64,000 bases of DNA from Burkholderia catarinensis (lineage in GTDB: Bacteria > Pseudomonadota > Gammaproteobacteria > Burkholderiales > Burkholderiaceae): NCBI RefSeq assembly GCF_001883705.2, contig NZ_MDEQ02000018.1, positions 1 to 64,000 on the forward strand, written 5' to 3'. The notes below the pieces were generated by a model. It was given only the letters and a program-made list of their open reading frames with translations. It had not been told where the DNA came from and did not search any database. A program made the position numbers and the translations under genes. Within the stretch, counting starts at the first letter, position 1. Each line of letters starts with the position of its first letter. This document shows, in pieces, positions 19,306 through 27,746 of the stretch.

Positions 19306-20126
19306 CGTCCCCTGATTGCCCGCCCCCGCTCGACGACGTGGCCGTGCTGATGCCGGCCTACAACGGGCACGACGACGTCGTTCGGACCCTCGCGTCGTTT
19401 CGCGAGGACGCGCCCGTGCACGTGCTGATCGTCGACGACGGCAGCACGCCGCCGATCGTCGCGCCCGACCTGCCCGGCCTCGCGATCGAGGTGCTGCGCA
19501 TGCCGCAGAACGGCGGCATCGAGCGCGCGCTCGCGGCCGGCATCGACGCGCTCGCGGCGCGCGGCTTCCGCTATGCGGCGCGCATCGACGCGGGCGATCT
19601 CGCCGCGCCGCAGCGCCTTGCGAAAGAGCGCGCGTATCTCGGCGCCCACCCGCGTGTAGCCTGCGTCGGCATGTGGACGCAGGTCGTGTCGCGCGCCGGC
19701 GAGCCGCGCTTCATGCTGACGCCGCCCGCCGATCCGCGCACGCTGCGCCGCACCCGCTTCCTGCGCTCGCCGCTCGTGCATCCGTCGGTGATGCTGCGCA
19801 TCGACGCCGTGCGCGAAGTCGGCAACTATCGCGCGAAATACCGCGCGGCCGAGGATCTCGATCTTTTTTTGCGGTTAATGCAACGCTACGATTGCGCCAA
19901 CCTGCCGGAACTCGGCCTGTATTACGAGCTTAACGAGGGCGGGATCAGCGCGACCAAACGCCGGCGCCAGCTGGTATCGACGCTCACGCTGCTGCTGAGC
20001 CACTTCAACGCGCTGAACCCGTACGACTGGGCCGGCCTTGCCAAGAACCTGCTGCATTTCGTGACGCCGTACCGTACGTTGCAGCGAATCAAGCAGACGC
20101 TGTTTGCCGCGCGGCCGTCCGCCTGA
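19302..20126 (+). CDS. GT2-family glycosyltransferase
   Basis: Protein of 274 residues with a single GT-A fold: VAVLMPAYNGHDDVVRTL at the N-terminus, LIVDDGS, YAARIDAGDLA (DxGD metal site) and AAEDLDLFLRLMQRY (ED motif, putative catalytic base). Cytoplasmic. Starts within the stop of the flippase gene, so translation is coupled. Donor and acceptor cannot be read from the sequence. Confidence 0.85.
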   Translation: MTSPDCPPPLDDVAVLMPAYNGHDDVVRTLASFREDAPVHVLIVDDGSTPPIVAPDLPGLAIEVLRMPQNGGIERALAAGIDALAARGFRYAARIDAGDLAAPQRLAKERAYLGAHPRVACVGMWTQVVSRAGEPRFMLTPPADPRTLRRTRFLRSPLVHPSVMLRIDAVREVGNYRAKYRAAEDLDLFLRLMQRYDCANLPELGLYYELNEGGISATKRRRQLVSTLTLLLSHFNALNPYDWAGLAKNLLHFVTPYRTLQRIKQTLFAARPSA

Positions 20127-20148
20127 CGCGCATCCGGCATTTTCGACG

Positions 20149-20169
20149 CTTTATTTTTTCTTTTTTTTC
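20149..20169 (+). repeat. Poly-pyrimidine tract abutting a glycosyltransferase start
   Basis: Runs of six T (20154-20159) and eight T (20161-20168), separated by one C, end one base before the ATG at 20170. The tract occupies the ribosome-binding region and is conspicuous in GC-rich DNA. It could be a slippage-prone or translational-enhancer sequence. Confidence 0.75.
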
Positions 20170-21306
20170 ATGGCCGCCACCTCCCCGCTGCGCATTGCGC
20201 TCGTCTGCAACACGGCCTGGGCGATCCATACGTATCGCCACGGGCTGATCCGTGCGCTCGTCGCGCGCGGCGCCGAGGTCATCGTGATCGCGCCGCACGA
20301 CCGCACGGTGCCGCTGCTCGAGCAGATGGGCTGCCGCTACGTGGCGCTCGCGGTCGCATCGAAAGGCACGAGCCCGCGCGAGGATCTCGGCACGCTCGCC
20401 GCGCTGGTGCGCCGCTACCGCGCGCTGAAGCCCGATCTCGTGTTCCATTACACGATCAAGCCGAACATCTACGGCTCGGTTGCCGCGTGGCTCGCGCGCG
20501 TGCCGTCGATCGCGGTAACGACCGGGCTCGGCTACGTATTCATCCAGAAGAGCCGCGCGGCGAGCGTCGCGAAGCGCCTGTACCGGTTCGCGTTCCGCTT
20601 CCCGCGTGAAGTGTGGTTCCTGAACCGCGACGATCTCGCGACCTTCACCGACGAGCAGTTGCTCGCGCATCCCGACCGCGCGCGGCTGCTGCACGGCGAA
20701 GGCGTCGATCTCGAACAGTTCGCGCCCGCGCCGCTGCCCGCCGGCGAAGCCCCCGTCTTCATCCTGATCGGCCGGCTGCTGTGGGACAAGGGCGTGCGCG
20801 AATATGTCGAGGCCGCGCGCATCGTGCGTGCCCGCTTCCCGAACGCGCGCTTCCAGCTGCTCGGCCCGCTCGGCGTCGACAACCCGAGCGCGATCGGCCG
20901 CGCGGATGTCGACGCATGGGTCGACGAAGGCGTGATCGAGTATCTCGGCGAGGCGCACGACGTGCGCCCGCATATCGCGGCGGCCGACTGCGTCGTGCTG
21001 CCGTCGTACCGCGAAGGCGTGCCGCGCACGCTGATGGAAGCATCGGCGATGGGCCGCCCGATCGTTGCGACCGACGTGCCGGGCTGCCGCGACGTCGTCG
21101 CCGACGGCGCAACGGGCTTCCTGTGCCGTGTGCGCGACAGCGCGAGCCTCGCGGAGCAACTGAATCGCATGATCTCGCTCGGGCCGCAAGGCCGCGCGGC
21201 GATGGGCGTACGCGGCCGGCAGAAGGTCGCGGCGGAGTTCGACGAGCAGCAGGTCGTCGAGCGCTACAGGGAGACCATCCATTCGTTAACCGGATTCACA
21301 CTCTGA
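20170..21306 (+). CDS. GT4-family glycosyltransferase
   Basis: Protein of 378 residues with a GT-B fold. The N-terminal domain begins LRIALVCNTAWAIHTYRHG; the C-terminal domain has FILIGRLLWDKGVREYVEAA and PSYREGVPRTLMEASAMGRP (E-x7-E). The ATG at 20170 is preferred, since upstream codons read through a poly-T tract as a run of Phe. It sits 15 bases before galE. A GlcNAc or galactose-type donor is plausible given galE, but this is inference. Confidence 0.86.
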   Translation: MAATSPLRIALVCNTAWAIHTYRHGLIRALVARGAEVIVIAPHDRTVPLLEQMGCRYVALAVASKGTSPREDLGTLAALVRRYRALKPDLVFHYTIKPNIYGSVAAWLARVPSIAVTTGLGYVFIQKSRAASVAKRLYRFAFRFPREVWFLNRDDLATFTDEQLLAHPDRARLLHGEGVDLEQFAPAPLPAGEAPVFILIGRLLWDKGVREYVEAARIVRARFPNARFQLLGPLGVDNPSAIGRADVDAWVDEGVIEYLGEAHDVRPHIAAADCVVLPSYREGVPRTLMEASAMGRPIVATDVPGCRDVVADGATGFLCRVRDSASLAEQLNRMISLGPQGRAAMGVRGRQKVAAEFDEQQVVERYRETIHSLTGFTL

Positions 21307-21321
21307 AGGAGCGCATCAGCA

Positions 21322-22344
21322 ATGACCGCTAAAGGCACCATCCTCGTTACCGGCGGCGCGGGCTACATCGGCTCGCACACGGCCGTCGAGCTGCTCGACA
21401 ACGGCTACGACGTCGTGATCGTCGACAACCTCGTCAACAGCAAGGCCGAATCCGTGCGCCGCATCGAGCGGATCACGGGCAAGACGCCCGCGTTCCATCA
21501 GGTCGACGTGTGCGACGAAGCCGCGCTCGCAAAGGTGTTCGACGCGCACCCGATCACCGGCACGATCCATTTCGCGGCGCTCAAGGCCGTCGGCGAATCG
21601 GTCGCGAAGCCGCTCGAGTACTACCAGAACAACATCGGCGGCCTGCTCGCCGTGCTCAAGGTCATGCGCGAGCGCAATGTCAGGCAGTTCGTGTTCAGCT
21701 CGTCCGCGACCGTGTACGGCGTGCCCGAGCGCTCGCCGATCGACGAATCGTTCCCGCTGTCCGCGACCAACCCGTACGGCCAGTCGAAGCTGATCGCCGA
21801 GCAGATCCTGCGCGATCTCGAGGTGTCCGACCCGTCGTGGCGGATCGCGACGCTGCGCTACTTCAACCCGGTCGGCGCGCACGCGAGCGGGCTGATCGGC
21901 GAGGATCCGGCCGGCATCCCGAACAACCTGATGCCGTATGTCGCGCAGGTCGCGGTCGGCAAGCTGGAAAAGCTGCGTGTGTTCGGCTCCGACTACCCGA
22001 CGCCGGACGGCACGGGCGTGCGCGACTACATCCACGTCGTCGATCTCGCGAAGGGGCACATCGCCGCGCTCGACGCGCTGGCGAAGCGCGACGCGAGCTT
22101 CGTCGTGAACCTCGGCACCGGGCAAGGCTACAGCGTGCTGGAAGTCGTGCGCGCATTCGAGAAGGCGTCGGGCCGCCCGGTGCCGTACGAACTCGTCGCG
22201 CGCCGCCCCGGCGACATCGCCGAGTGCTACGCGAACCCGCAGGCCGCCGCCGACCTCATCGGCTGGCGCGCGACGCTCGGCATTGAAGAAATGTGTGCCG
22301 ACCACTGGCGATGGCAGGAGGGGAACCCGCGCGGTTTTGTATAA
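21322..22344 (+). CDS. galE: UDP-glucose 4-epimerase GalE
   Basis: Short-chain epimerase of 340 residues. NAD-binding GGAGYIGSHTAVELL, SSSATVYG (catalytic Ser/Thr), YGQSKLIAE (Y-x3-K) and LRYFNPVGAH are all present. It interconverts UDP-Glc/UDP-Gal and possibly the N-acetyl forms. It probably supplies a sugar to the neighbouring glycosyltransferases or the WecA-type enzyme. The next gene starts 28 bases later. Confidence 0.95.
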   Translation: MTAKGTILVTGGAGYIGSHTAVELLDNGYDVVIVDNLVNSKAESVRRIERITGKTPAFHQVDVCDEAALAKVFDAHPITGTIHFAALKAVGESVAKPLEYYQNNIGGLLAVLKVMRERNVRQFVFSSSATVYGVPERSPIDESFPLSATNPYGQSKLIAEQILRDLEVSDPSWRIATLRYFNPVGAHASGLIGEDPAGIPNNLMPYVAQVAVGKLEKLRVFGSDYPTPDGTGVRDYIHVVDLAKGHIAALDALAKRDASFVVNLGTGQGYSVLEVVRAFEKASGRPVPYELVARRPGDIAECYANPQAAADLIGWRATLGIEEMCADHWRWQEGNPRGFV

Positions 22345-22371
22345 TCCGCTGTCCATTTTTCGAGCGATCCC

Positions 22372-23478
22372 ATGCTCAGCTTCGCGTCCGGCTTCATCGT
22401 CTCCCTGCTCGTCACGCTGTTCATCGTGCGCTACGCGCATCTGCACGAGAAATTCTCGATCGACAGCGACCTGGCCGGCGTGCAGAAATTCCACGTGCGG
22501 CCGGTGCCGCGGGTCGGGGGCATCGGGATCCTCGCCGGGGTCGTCATTGGGGCCCTGATCGTGTCGCGGCACTATCCGACGATCGCCGGCAGCATTCTGG
22601 GCATCGTCGCATGCGGGCTACCGGCGTTCCTGTCCGGCCTCGTCGAGGATCTGACCAAGCGCGTGTCGCCGCGCGCGCGGCTGCTCTGCACGATGGGCGC
22701 GGCCGCGCTCGCGTTCTGGCTGCTGGGCATCGCGGTCAAGCGCATCAGCGTGCCGCCGCTCGATTTCCTGCTCGGTTACGTGGTCATTTCGGCGTTCGTC
22801 ACCGTGCTCGCGGTCGCGGCGCTCGCGAATGCGATCAACATCATCGACGGCTTCAACGGGCTCGCTTCGATGGTCAGCTTCATGATGTTCGCGTCGCTCG
22901 CGTACGTGGCATTCCAGGTCCACGACCCGATCGTGATGTCCGCGTCGATCATCATGATGGGCGCCGTGCTCGGCTTCTTCCTGTGGAACTTCCCGGCCGG
23001 GCTGATCTTTCTCGGCGACGGCGGCGCGTATTTCATCGGCTTCATGCTTGCCGAGCTCGCGATCATGCTGGTGATGCGCAATCGGGAAGTGTCCGCGTGG
23101 TACCCGGTGCTGCTGTTCATGTATCCGATCTTCGAGACCTGCTTCTCGATCTACCGGAAGAAATTCATCCGCGGGATCTCGCCGGGGATTCCGGACGGCG
23201 TGCATCTTCATATGCTCGTGTACAAGCGGTTGATGCGCTGGGCTGTCGGGACGAAGCACGCGCATGATCTCACGCGGCGCAATTCGCTTACTTCGCCGTA
23301 TCTGTGGCTGCTGTGCCTCGTCGCGGTGATTCCCGCGACGCTGTTCTGGCGGCACACGGTGCACCTGTTCGTGTTTGTGGTGCTGTTCGCGCTGACCTAT
23401 GTGTGGCTGTACCTCAGTATCGTTCGGTTCAGGGTGCCGAGGTGGATGGTGGTGAGGAAGGAGCGGCGCGGACAATGA
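22372..23478 (+). CDS. WecA/MraY-family undecaprenyl-phosphate sugar-1-phosphate transferase
   Basis: Integral membrane enzyme of 368 residues with about 11 hydrophobic segments. It starts glycan synthesis by moving a HexNAc-1-phosphate to undecaprenyl phosphate. Conserved pieces: NAINIIDGFNGLASM (Asp-rich loop), LIFLGDGGAYFIGF, and GIPDGVHLHMLVYKRLM with the HxH loop. It ends the + strand cluster. A divergent copy of its last 36 codons recurs at 26326-26475, beyond the inserted protease gene. Confidence 0.9.
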   Translation: MLSFASGFIVSLLVTLFIVRYAHLHEKFSIDSDLAGVQKFHVRPVPRVGGIGILAGVVIGALIVSRHYPTIAGSILGIVACGLPAFLSGLVEDLTKRVSPRARLLCTMGAAALAFWLLGIAVKRISVPPLDFLLGYVVISAFVTVLAVAALANAINIIDGFNGLASMVSFMMFASLAYVAFQVHDPIVMSASIIMMGAVLGFFLWNFPAGLIFLGDGGAYFIGFMLAELAIMLVMRNREVSAWYPVLLFMYPIFETCFSIYRKKFIRGISPGIPDGVHLHMLVYKRLMRWAVGTKHAHDLTRRNSLTSPYLWLLCLVAVIPATLFWRHTVHLFVFVVLFALTYVWLYLSIVRFRVPRWMVVRKERRGQ

Positions 23479-23521
23479 GCGCAGCCGGCCCCACGATCTT
23501 CCGTCACCGACAATCCGAATA

Positions 23522-25891
23522 CTAAGTTCCAGCAGTATTTGTGTTCCAGTGCGGCACCTGCGTATAAATCACCACGTTACCGTCATCTTGAACAAATGTG
23601 GCGCCTCCTGGATGTCCGCTCGTGCCGGAATACCACAGGGGCGTATGGTCCGAACTGTAAACGACGAGATTGCCGTCCGTTTGCATGGCGGCAAAAGCGC
23701 CGGTGTGACCGGATGTACCGGAATTCCATTGCACGACACCTTGGCGAAGCAGCACCAGGTTGCCATCGGCTTGCATGACGAGGACGCTTGCGCCGTTGCC
23801 TGATGTGAAACCTTGGCCATTGCTGATAATGACACCACCGCTCCAGACGGCAGCGCCGCTTGAAGAGGTCGCGTAGCCAGTAGTATTGGTCCCCGTGGAA
23901 AATACCGGCACGTGCGATTCGTAGATCACCAGGTTGCCGTCGTCTTGTACCGCAAGGTATTGACCATAAGGTACGCCATTGGTCGATGAGTACCACAACG
24001 CCTTGCCACTCGCGCTGTAGACCACGAAATTGCCATCGGTCTGAAAGACGGCATACGCCCCGACGTTTCCATTCGTCCCGGAATTCCACACCGCGGCACC
24101 ATTGGCCGTGTTGTAGAGCACGAGGTTGCCGTCATTCTGCATGGCCAGTTCATGGCTTCTGGAAGCCGAATATACGATTTGCCCCGGCTTGAGCGTCGTA
24201 CCTTCGCTGATCACGCCGCCGTATATCGGGGCCGTCGGATCGCATATCGCGGAATGCAGCACGCTCACATTCGGCGAGCCCCAGCCTGTCACGAAGTCCC
24301 ATCCGGAACCGGCGCTGTACGCGCCGTTGCTGCCGTAGGTGACGTCACGAAAGATGGACCCGGTCGTCGATTGAACGCTGTATATCGTGGGCGCCGCGAA
24401 CCCGAGGTTCGTCGCGCAACTGCCGGACAGCAGACGCGCCCAGGTCGCGGCAAACAGCGGCGCAGACAGGCTCGTGCCGCCGACCGTCTCGAGTCGTCCG
24501 CCGACGATGACCAACGCGCCGCTGTTGGGATCAGCGTCGAACGCAAGATCCGGCAGGCCGCGAAATGCTCGTCCCTTGAGCGCGGGTACGCTGGATTGCC
24601 ACGATGGAATCGGTTCGAAGCCGCTGATGCCGCCACCGCTGGAGTCCCAGGCGGTCTCGCCGGCGTAGCTTCCATTCCCGTTCGTATAGAGCGTCGTGCC
24701 GCCTACGGATACGACATAGGGCGAACTGGCCGGGTATTCCACCGCCGTGCCGGTGCAGCCATATGCCACACTGCCTGAATCTCCGGAACTAATCGAGAAA
24801 GTCTGCCCCTGTGCGACGGCGAGCTCGAACAGTGTGTCGATGGCGGCTGTCGACGCCCAGTTCTCGCACCCGCCGATCGACATGTTGACGACCCGGGCAG
24901 TGTTGTCGTTCACGGCGCGATTGATCGCGAGCGCCATATCGCTCCACGCGAAGGATGACGCAACGTAGAAATTGAGCTGCTTGACGCCGCCAGACATCCC
25001 GACGATGGTCTGGCTGTCGAGCGACCATTCCATGTTTGCGCTCGTGTCGGCGCTAGGCGTCCCGGCCTTGATCACCGAAACGGGAACGGCGGGCAACTGG
25101 TTGTTGCTTTCGAACGTAGCCAGGTCGATGACGGGTTGCGTCACGTCGCCTTCGGCAATGATGCCGATCGTGGTGTTGGCGGCCGTCGGAGCGCTGCCGA
25201 CGGAATAGATGGCGGGAAACTGCGTCGGGTTGTGCCCCACCGTGACCGCGGAAGTTGTCGGCGACGCGTTTGTGCTCGGCGCACCGCTGGCAACGGAAGC
25301 ACGCACGAAATGCGGGCGGAGGCGAGTCGCGGTATCCAGCCCCAGAACCCCATGAACGACCCCACTGATCGCATCGGGCACCGTCTCCGGAGCGGTGTTG
25401 ATATGCGTACTGCTGCCGTCCGCCATCGCGACCGGTACCAGTGTCGTCTGGAACACGCCGGATATTACGCTGGCCGGGGCATCGGCTTCGACAATCATGT
25501 TGTTGCCGGCCACCTTGACGTTCGTGAAGCCCTTACTTCCCAAATAGGCCTTCACGGTGGCGACCTGCCCGGCGGTGGGCGCGTATCGCTCGGCAATCTG
25601 CGCGGAGCTCAGCACGGCCCCGAAGCTGGCACTGCCAGGCGTTCGCGCTTGCTGCAGAAAGCGGTTCAACGCGGCTTCGTCATTCAGCTTGAGCACGAGC
25701 GCAACATGGACCGGCGCCGTCGCACTCATCGGCGCCGCACTCACCACGTTGCCCGCGCCTCGCAGCGCCGACAGTTTGCCGGCCTGCGCAGTGGCCGCAG
25801 CAGGACTCGCGTCGTCGCCGCCACCGCAGCCGGCCAGCGCGAGCACCATGAGTGCCGCGCTCATTCCCCTGACAATATGCCGCGTTTTCAT
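23522..25891 (-). CDS. Secreted sedolisin (S53) peptidase lipoprotein with mannose-binding lectin domains
   Basis: Protein of 789 residues. A lipobox signal peptide (LALAGC, Cys22) predicts an outer-surface or periplasmic lipoprotein. Residues about 60-195 are a pro-kumamolisin activation domain; 210-550 are the S53 catalytic domain with E288 and D292 (ExxxD), D371 (SGDSG, oxyanion) and S474 (GGTSLSAP), followed by a Ca-site region (FRDVTYGSNG...GWDFVTGWG). Residues about 562-664 and 692-785 are two B-type lectin domains holding six QxDGNxVxY-like repeats. All catalytic residues appear intact. Flanks and orientation suggest insertion between the WecA-type gene and the acyltransferase. Confidence 0.88.
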   Translation of the reverse strand: MKTRHIVRGMSAALMVLALAGCGGGDDASPAAATAQAGKLSALRGAGNVVSAAPMSATAPVHVALVLKLNDEAALNRFLQQARTPGSASFGAVLSSAQIAERYAPTAGQVATVKAYLGSKGFTNVKVAGNNMIVEADAPASVISGVFQTTLVPVAMADGSSTHINTAPETVPDAISGVVHGVLGLDTATRLRPHFVRASVASGAPSTNASPTTSAVTVGHNPTQFPAIYSVGSAPTAANTTIGIIAEGDVTQPVIDLATFESNNQLPAVPVSVIKAGTPSADTSANMEWSLDSQTIVGMSGGVKQLNFYVASSFAWSDMALAINRAVNDNTARVVNMSIGGCENWASTAAIDTLFELAVAQGQTFSISSGDSGSVAYGCTGTAVEYPASSPYVVSVGGTTLYTNGNGSYAGETAWDSSGGGISGFEPIPSWQSSVPALKGRAFRGLPDLAFDADPNSGALVIVGGRLETVGGTSLSAPLFAATWARLLSGSCATNLGFAAPTIYSVQSTTGSIFRDVTYGSNGAYSAGSGWDFVTGWGSPNVSVLHSAICDPTAPIYGGVISEGTTLKPGQIVYSASRSHELAMQNDGNLVLYNTANGAAVWNSGTNGNVGAYAVFQTDGNFVVYSASGKALWYSSTNGVPYGQYLAVQDDGNLVIYESHVPVFSTGTNTTGYATSSSGAAVWSGGVIISNGQGFTSGNGASVLVMQADGNLVLLRQGVVQWNSGTSGHTGAFAAMQTDGNLVVYSSDHTPLWYSGTSGHPGGATFVQDDGNVVIYTQVPHWNTNTAGT

Positions 25892-26013
25892 CGGATGAAT
25901 ATCGATTGTGGATTTCTTGTTTGATTTTTCAATCGCTCTTGACTACCGCCCCCGATCGCTGACAGGCCTGCTCGCCGCCGCCGGAGCGGACAACGCAAGC
26001 ATCGGAAGCGAGC

Positions 26014-26055
26014 GAGCACGAACGGCAACTTTCAGAGAAAGTCGCCTTCGTGCTC
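26014..26055 (-). other. Long leader hairpin upstream of the sedolisin gene
   Basis: GAGCACGAACGGCAACTTTC and GAAAGTCGCCTTCGTGCTC pair almost perfectly (about 19 bp) around a 3-base AGA loop. It lies just downstream of the predicted start of transcription on the - strand and about 120 bases before the ATG, so it would be in the 5' leader. There is no U tract. Confidence 0.6.
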
Positions 26056-26077
26056 AATCGTCCGATTAACGTGATAA

Positions 26078-26106
26078 AACATATGCAGAAATGGGACGGT
26101 AGTCAA
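26078..26106 (-). promoter_or_regulatory. Candidate promoter of the sedolisin gene
   Basis: On the - strand, TTGACT (26106-26101), a 17-base spacer and TATGTT (26083-26078) form a good sigma-70 promoter, with the start near 26071. The TTGACTACCG containing the -35 box recurs in inverted orientation at 25939-25948. The rest of the 25892-26325 gap has no recognisable gene. Confidence 0.5.
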
Positions 26107-26325
26107 ATGAACGGAACCTGGTGGCACGCGCGGACGCGAACGGCCAATTCCATCCGAGATTGGGCCGTTGGTGCGGTTCGCGCTCAGCCGCGTGCAGCTA
26201 GCTGTATATCGGCATCGCGCGGTTCAGGCTGAAGGGGAACAATCGTGCGTCGGGTCCGGCGCGGATATTGATCGAGTCGAACTCGAGCGGGTCGGACTCT
26301 GCCGAAAAGCCGGCAATGATTGTTC

Positions 26326-26475
26326 ATGCTTGTGGTGCTGCTCGCGCTGACCTACGAGCGGCCGTACCTCGGCATCGTGCGGTTCAGGGCGCCGCGGTGG
26401 GTGATCGTGCGCAAGGTGTGGCGCGGGCATAGAGCCGCCGAGCCCTGTCAGGCCGCACGGCAACGATCCGGCTAG
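26326..26475 (+). pseudogene. Remnant of the 3' end of a WecA-type gene
   Basis: Bases 26323-26430 align without gaps to the last 36 codons of the gene ending at 23478, differing at about 21 of 108 positions by hand count (about 81% identical). The reading frame gives YLGIVRFRAPRWVIVRK against YLSIVRFRVPRWMVVRK and runs on to a TAG at 26473-26475, touching the acyltransferase stop. Homology stops abruptly upstream of 26323. It is a truncated copy, not a functional gene. Confidence 0.75.
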
Positions 26476-27665
26476 ACGCGCGCCGCTTGCCCGACTTCCG
26501 CGCGAGACGATCGTTTCAACGCCGCCCCGCCCAGAAAAGGAAACTCGACGTATCGATACGTCAGCACGGACAGCAGGACAACCAGCACGGAAGCGACAGC
26601 CGTCACGAACCAGAAGGCAGGCACCGTCAATGCGGCGACATCCTTGACGTGGTTAACCAGCCTGAATGCCAGATACAGCACGAAATTGTGCGACAGGTAA
26701 ATGCTGTAGCTGACCATTCCCAGGAGGCGGACGGGCCTCGACGTCAGAAGACCGAACATCGTGTTGCCACACGCAATAATGAAAAACACGGTAAGGAACA
26801 GCAGTACGGCAACCGGATCGTAGGCCGTCGAAACACTTCGGAGAATGACGGCGAGCAACACGAGCACGAGTACCGAGCCGGTCGCGCCGCAAAGCCGCGC
26901 GTGGATATTCGGGTACCGGGCAAGCAGGGTTGCCGCCAAAGCGCCGCACACGAAATACCACTCGATCCGGTTCGCCGAATACCACCCGACCAGCACCGCC
27001 GACACGATCAGCAACACCCACACCAGCCGTCGGCTCGTGAACAGCGTCAGCACCGGAAACAGCAAATAGAACTTCCACTCGTAGACGAGCGTCCAGTAGA
27101 CCGTGTTGATCAGGCCCGTGTTCGGCAAGCCATTGATATCCGGGGTGCCGGGAAACGTGAACAGGAGCCACGCCGCAACGTCCTTGACCACCTGCATCGG
27201 CGAGCTGTTCAGCCGGAAATGCGTCAGGGCCAGCGCAGTGACGACCAGTGTGCCGGCCGAAACCACGTACATCGGCACGATACGCCGCACGCGAGAGCGG
27301 AAAAACCGCCGCAGATCCAGGCGCCCACCGGTTGCCAGCGCCCGGCTCCAGAAAAGCAGCGCCGTCACCATGAAGAACATCGCGACACCGCCCTGCCCAT
27401 ACAGCGTGGCGAGCCGTGAGGGCGGCACGTCCCAGCGCCCCGTCACATAGAAAAAGTAGCTGATCACCGCGTGGTGATACATGACGGCGATTGCCAGCAG
27501 GCCACGCAACCCGTCGATCGAATGAAACCGGTTGGCCGCCATTTCTTCATCGACATGGCGGCGGTAAAAGGCGGACCGGTTTGCAATGATCGCTGCCAGT
27601 AGGCATAACGCGACCGTCACCAGCATCGACGGCAGCGCGAGGCGGATAAAGCCGGCTAACGGCAT
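26472..27665 (-). CDS. Acyltransferase family 3 (O-acetyltransferase of O-antigen or capsule)
   Basis: Membrane protein of 397 residues with about 10 hydrophobic segments. The acyltransferase-3 signature is present: RFHSIDGLRGLLAIAVMYHH (R-x10-H motif), GVAMFFMVTALLFWSR, and RRFFRSRVRRIVPMY. SYSIYLSHNFVLYLAFR is near the C-terminus. It likely acetylates O-chain sugars at the inner membrane. It is the last gene of the leftward O-antigen operon, 81 bases after the dehydratase. Confidence 0.85.
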   Translation of the reverse strand: MPLAGFIRLALPSMLVTVALCLLAAIIANRSAFYRRHVDEEMAANRFHSIDGLRGLLAIAVMYHHAVISYFFYVTGRWDVPPSRLATLYGQGGVAMFFMVTALLFWSRALATGGRLDLRRFFRSRVRRIVPMYVVSAGTLVVTALALTHFRLNSSPMQVVKDVAAWLLFTFPGTPDINGLPNTGLINTVYWTLVYEWKFYLLFPVLTLFTSRRLVWVLLIVSAVLVGWYSANRIEWYFVCGALAATLLARYPNIHARLCGATGSVLVLVLLAVILRSVSTAYDPVAVLLFLTVFFIIACGNTMFGLLTSRPVRLLGMVSYSIYLSHNFVLYLAFRLVNHVKDVAALTVPAFWFVTAVASVLVVLLSVLTYRYVEFPFLGGAALKRSSRAEVGQAARV

Positions 27666-27746
27666 GCTGTCTCTCGAGGATATTTCATTTCACCACCCGA
27701 CCGGAGATACTCCCGGTGGCGTCGGCCGCGCGCGTTGTCGATGACG

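Noticed and set aside
25892-26472. Short open frames in the region right of the protease gene
   Set aside because: They have no start signals or family features; only the WecA-type 3' remnant shows real protein similarity.
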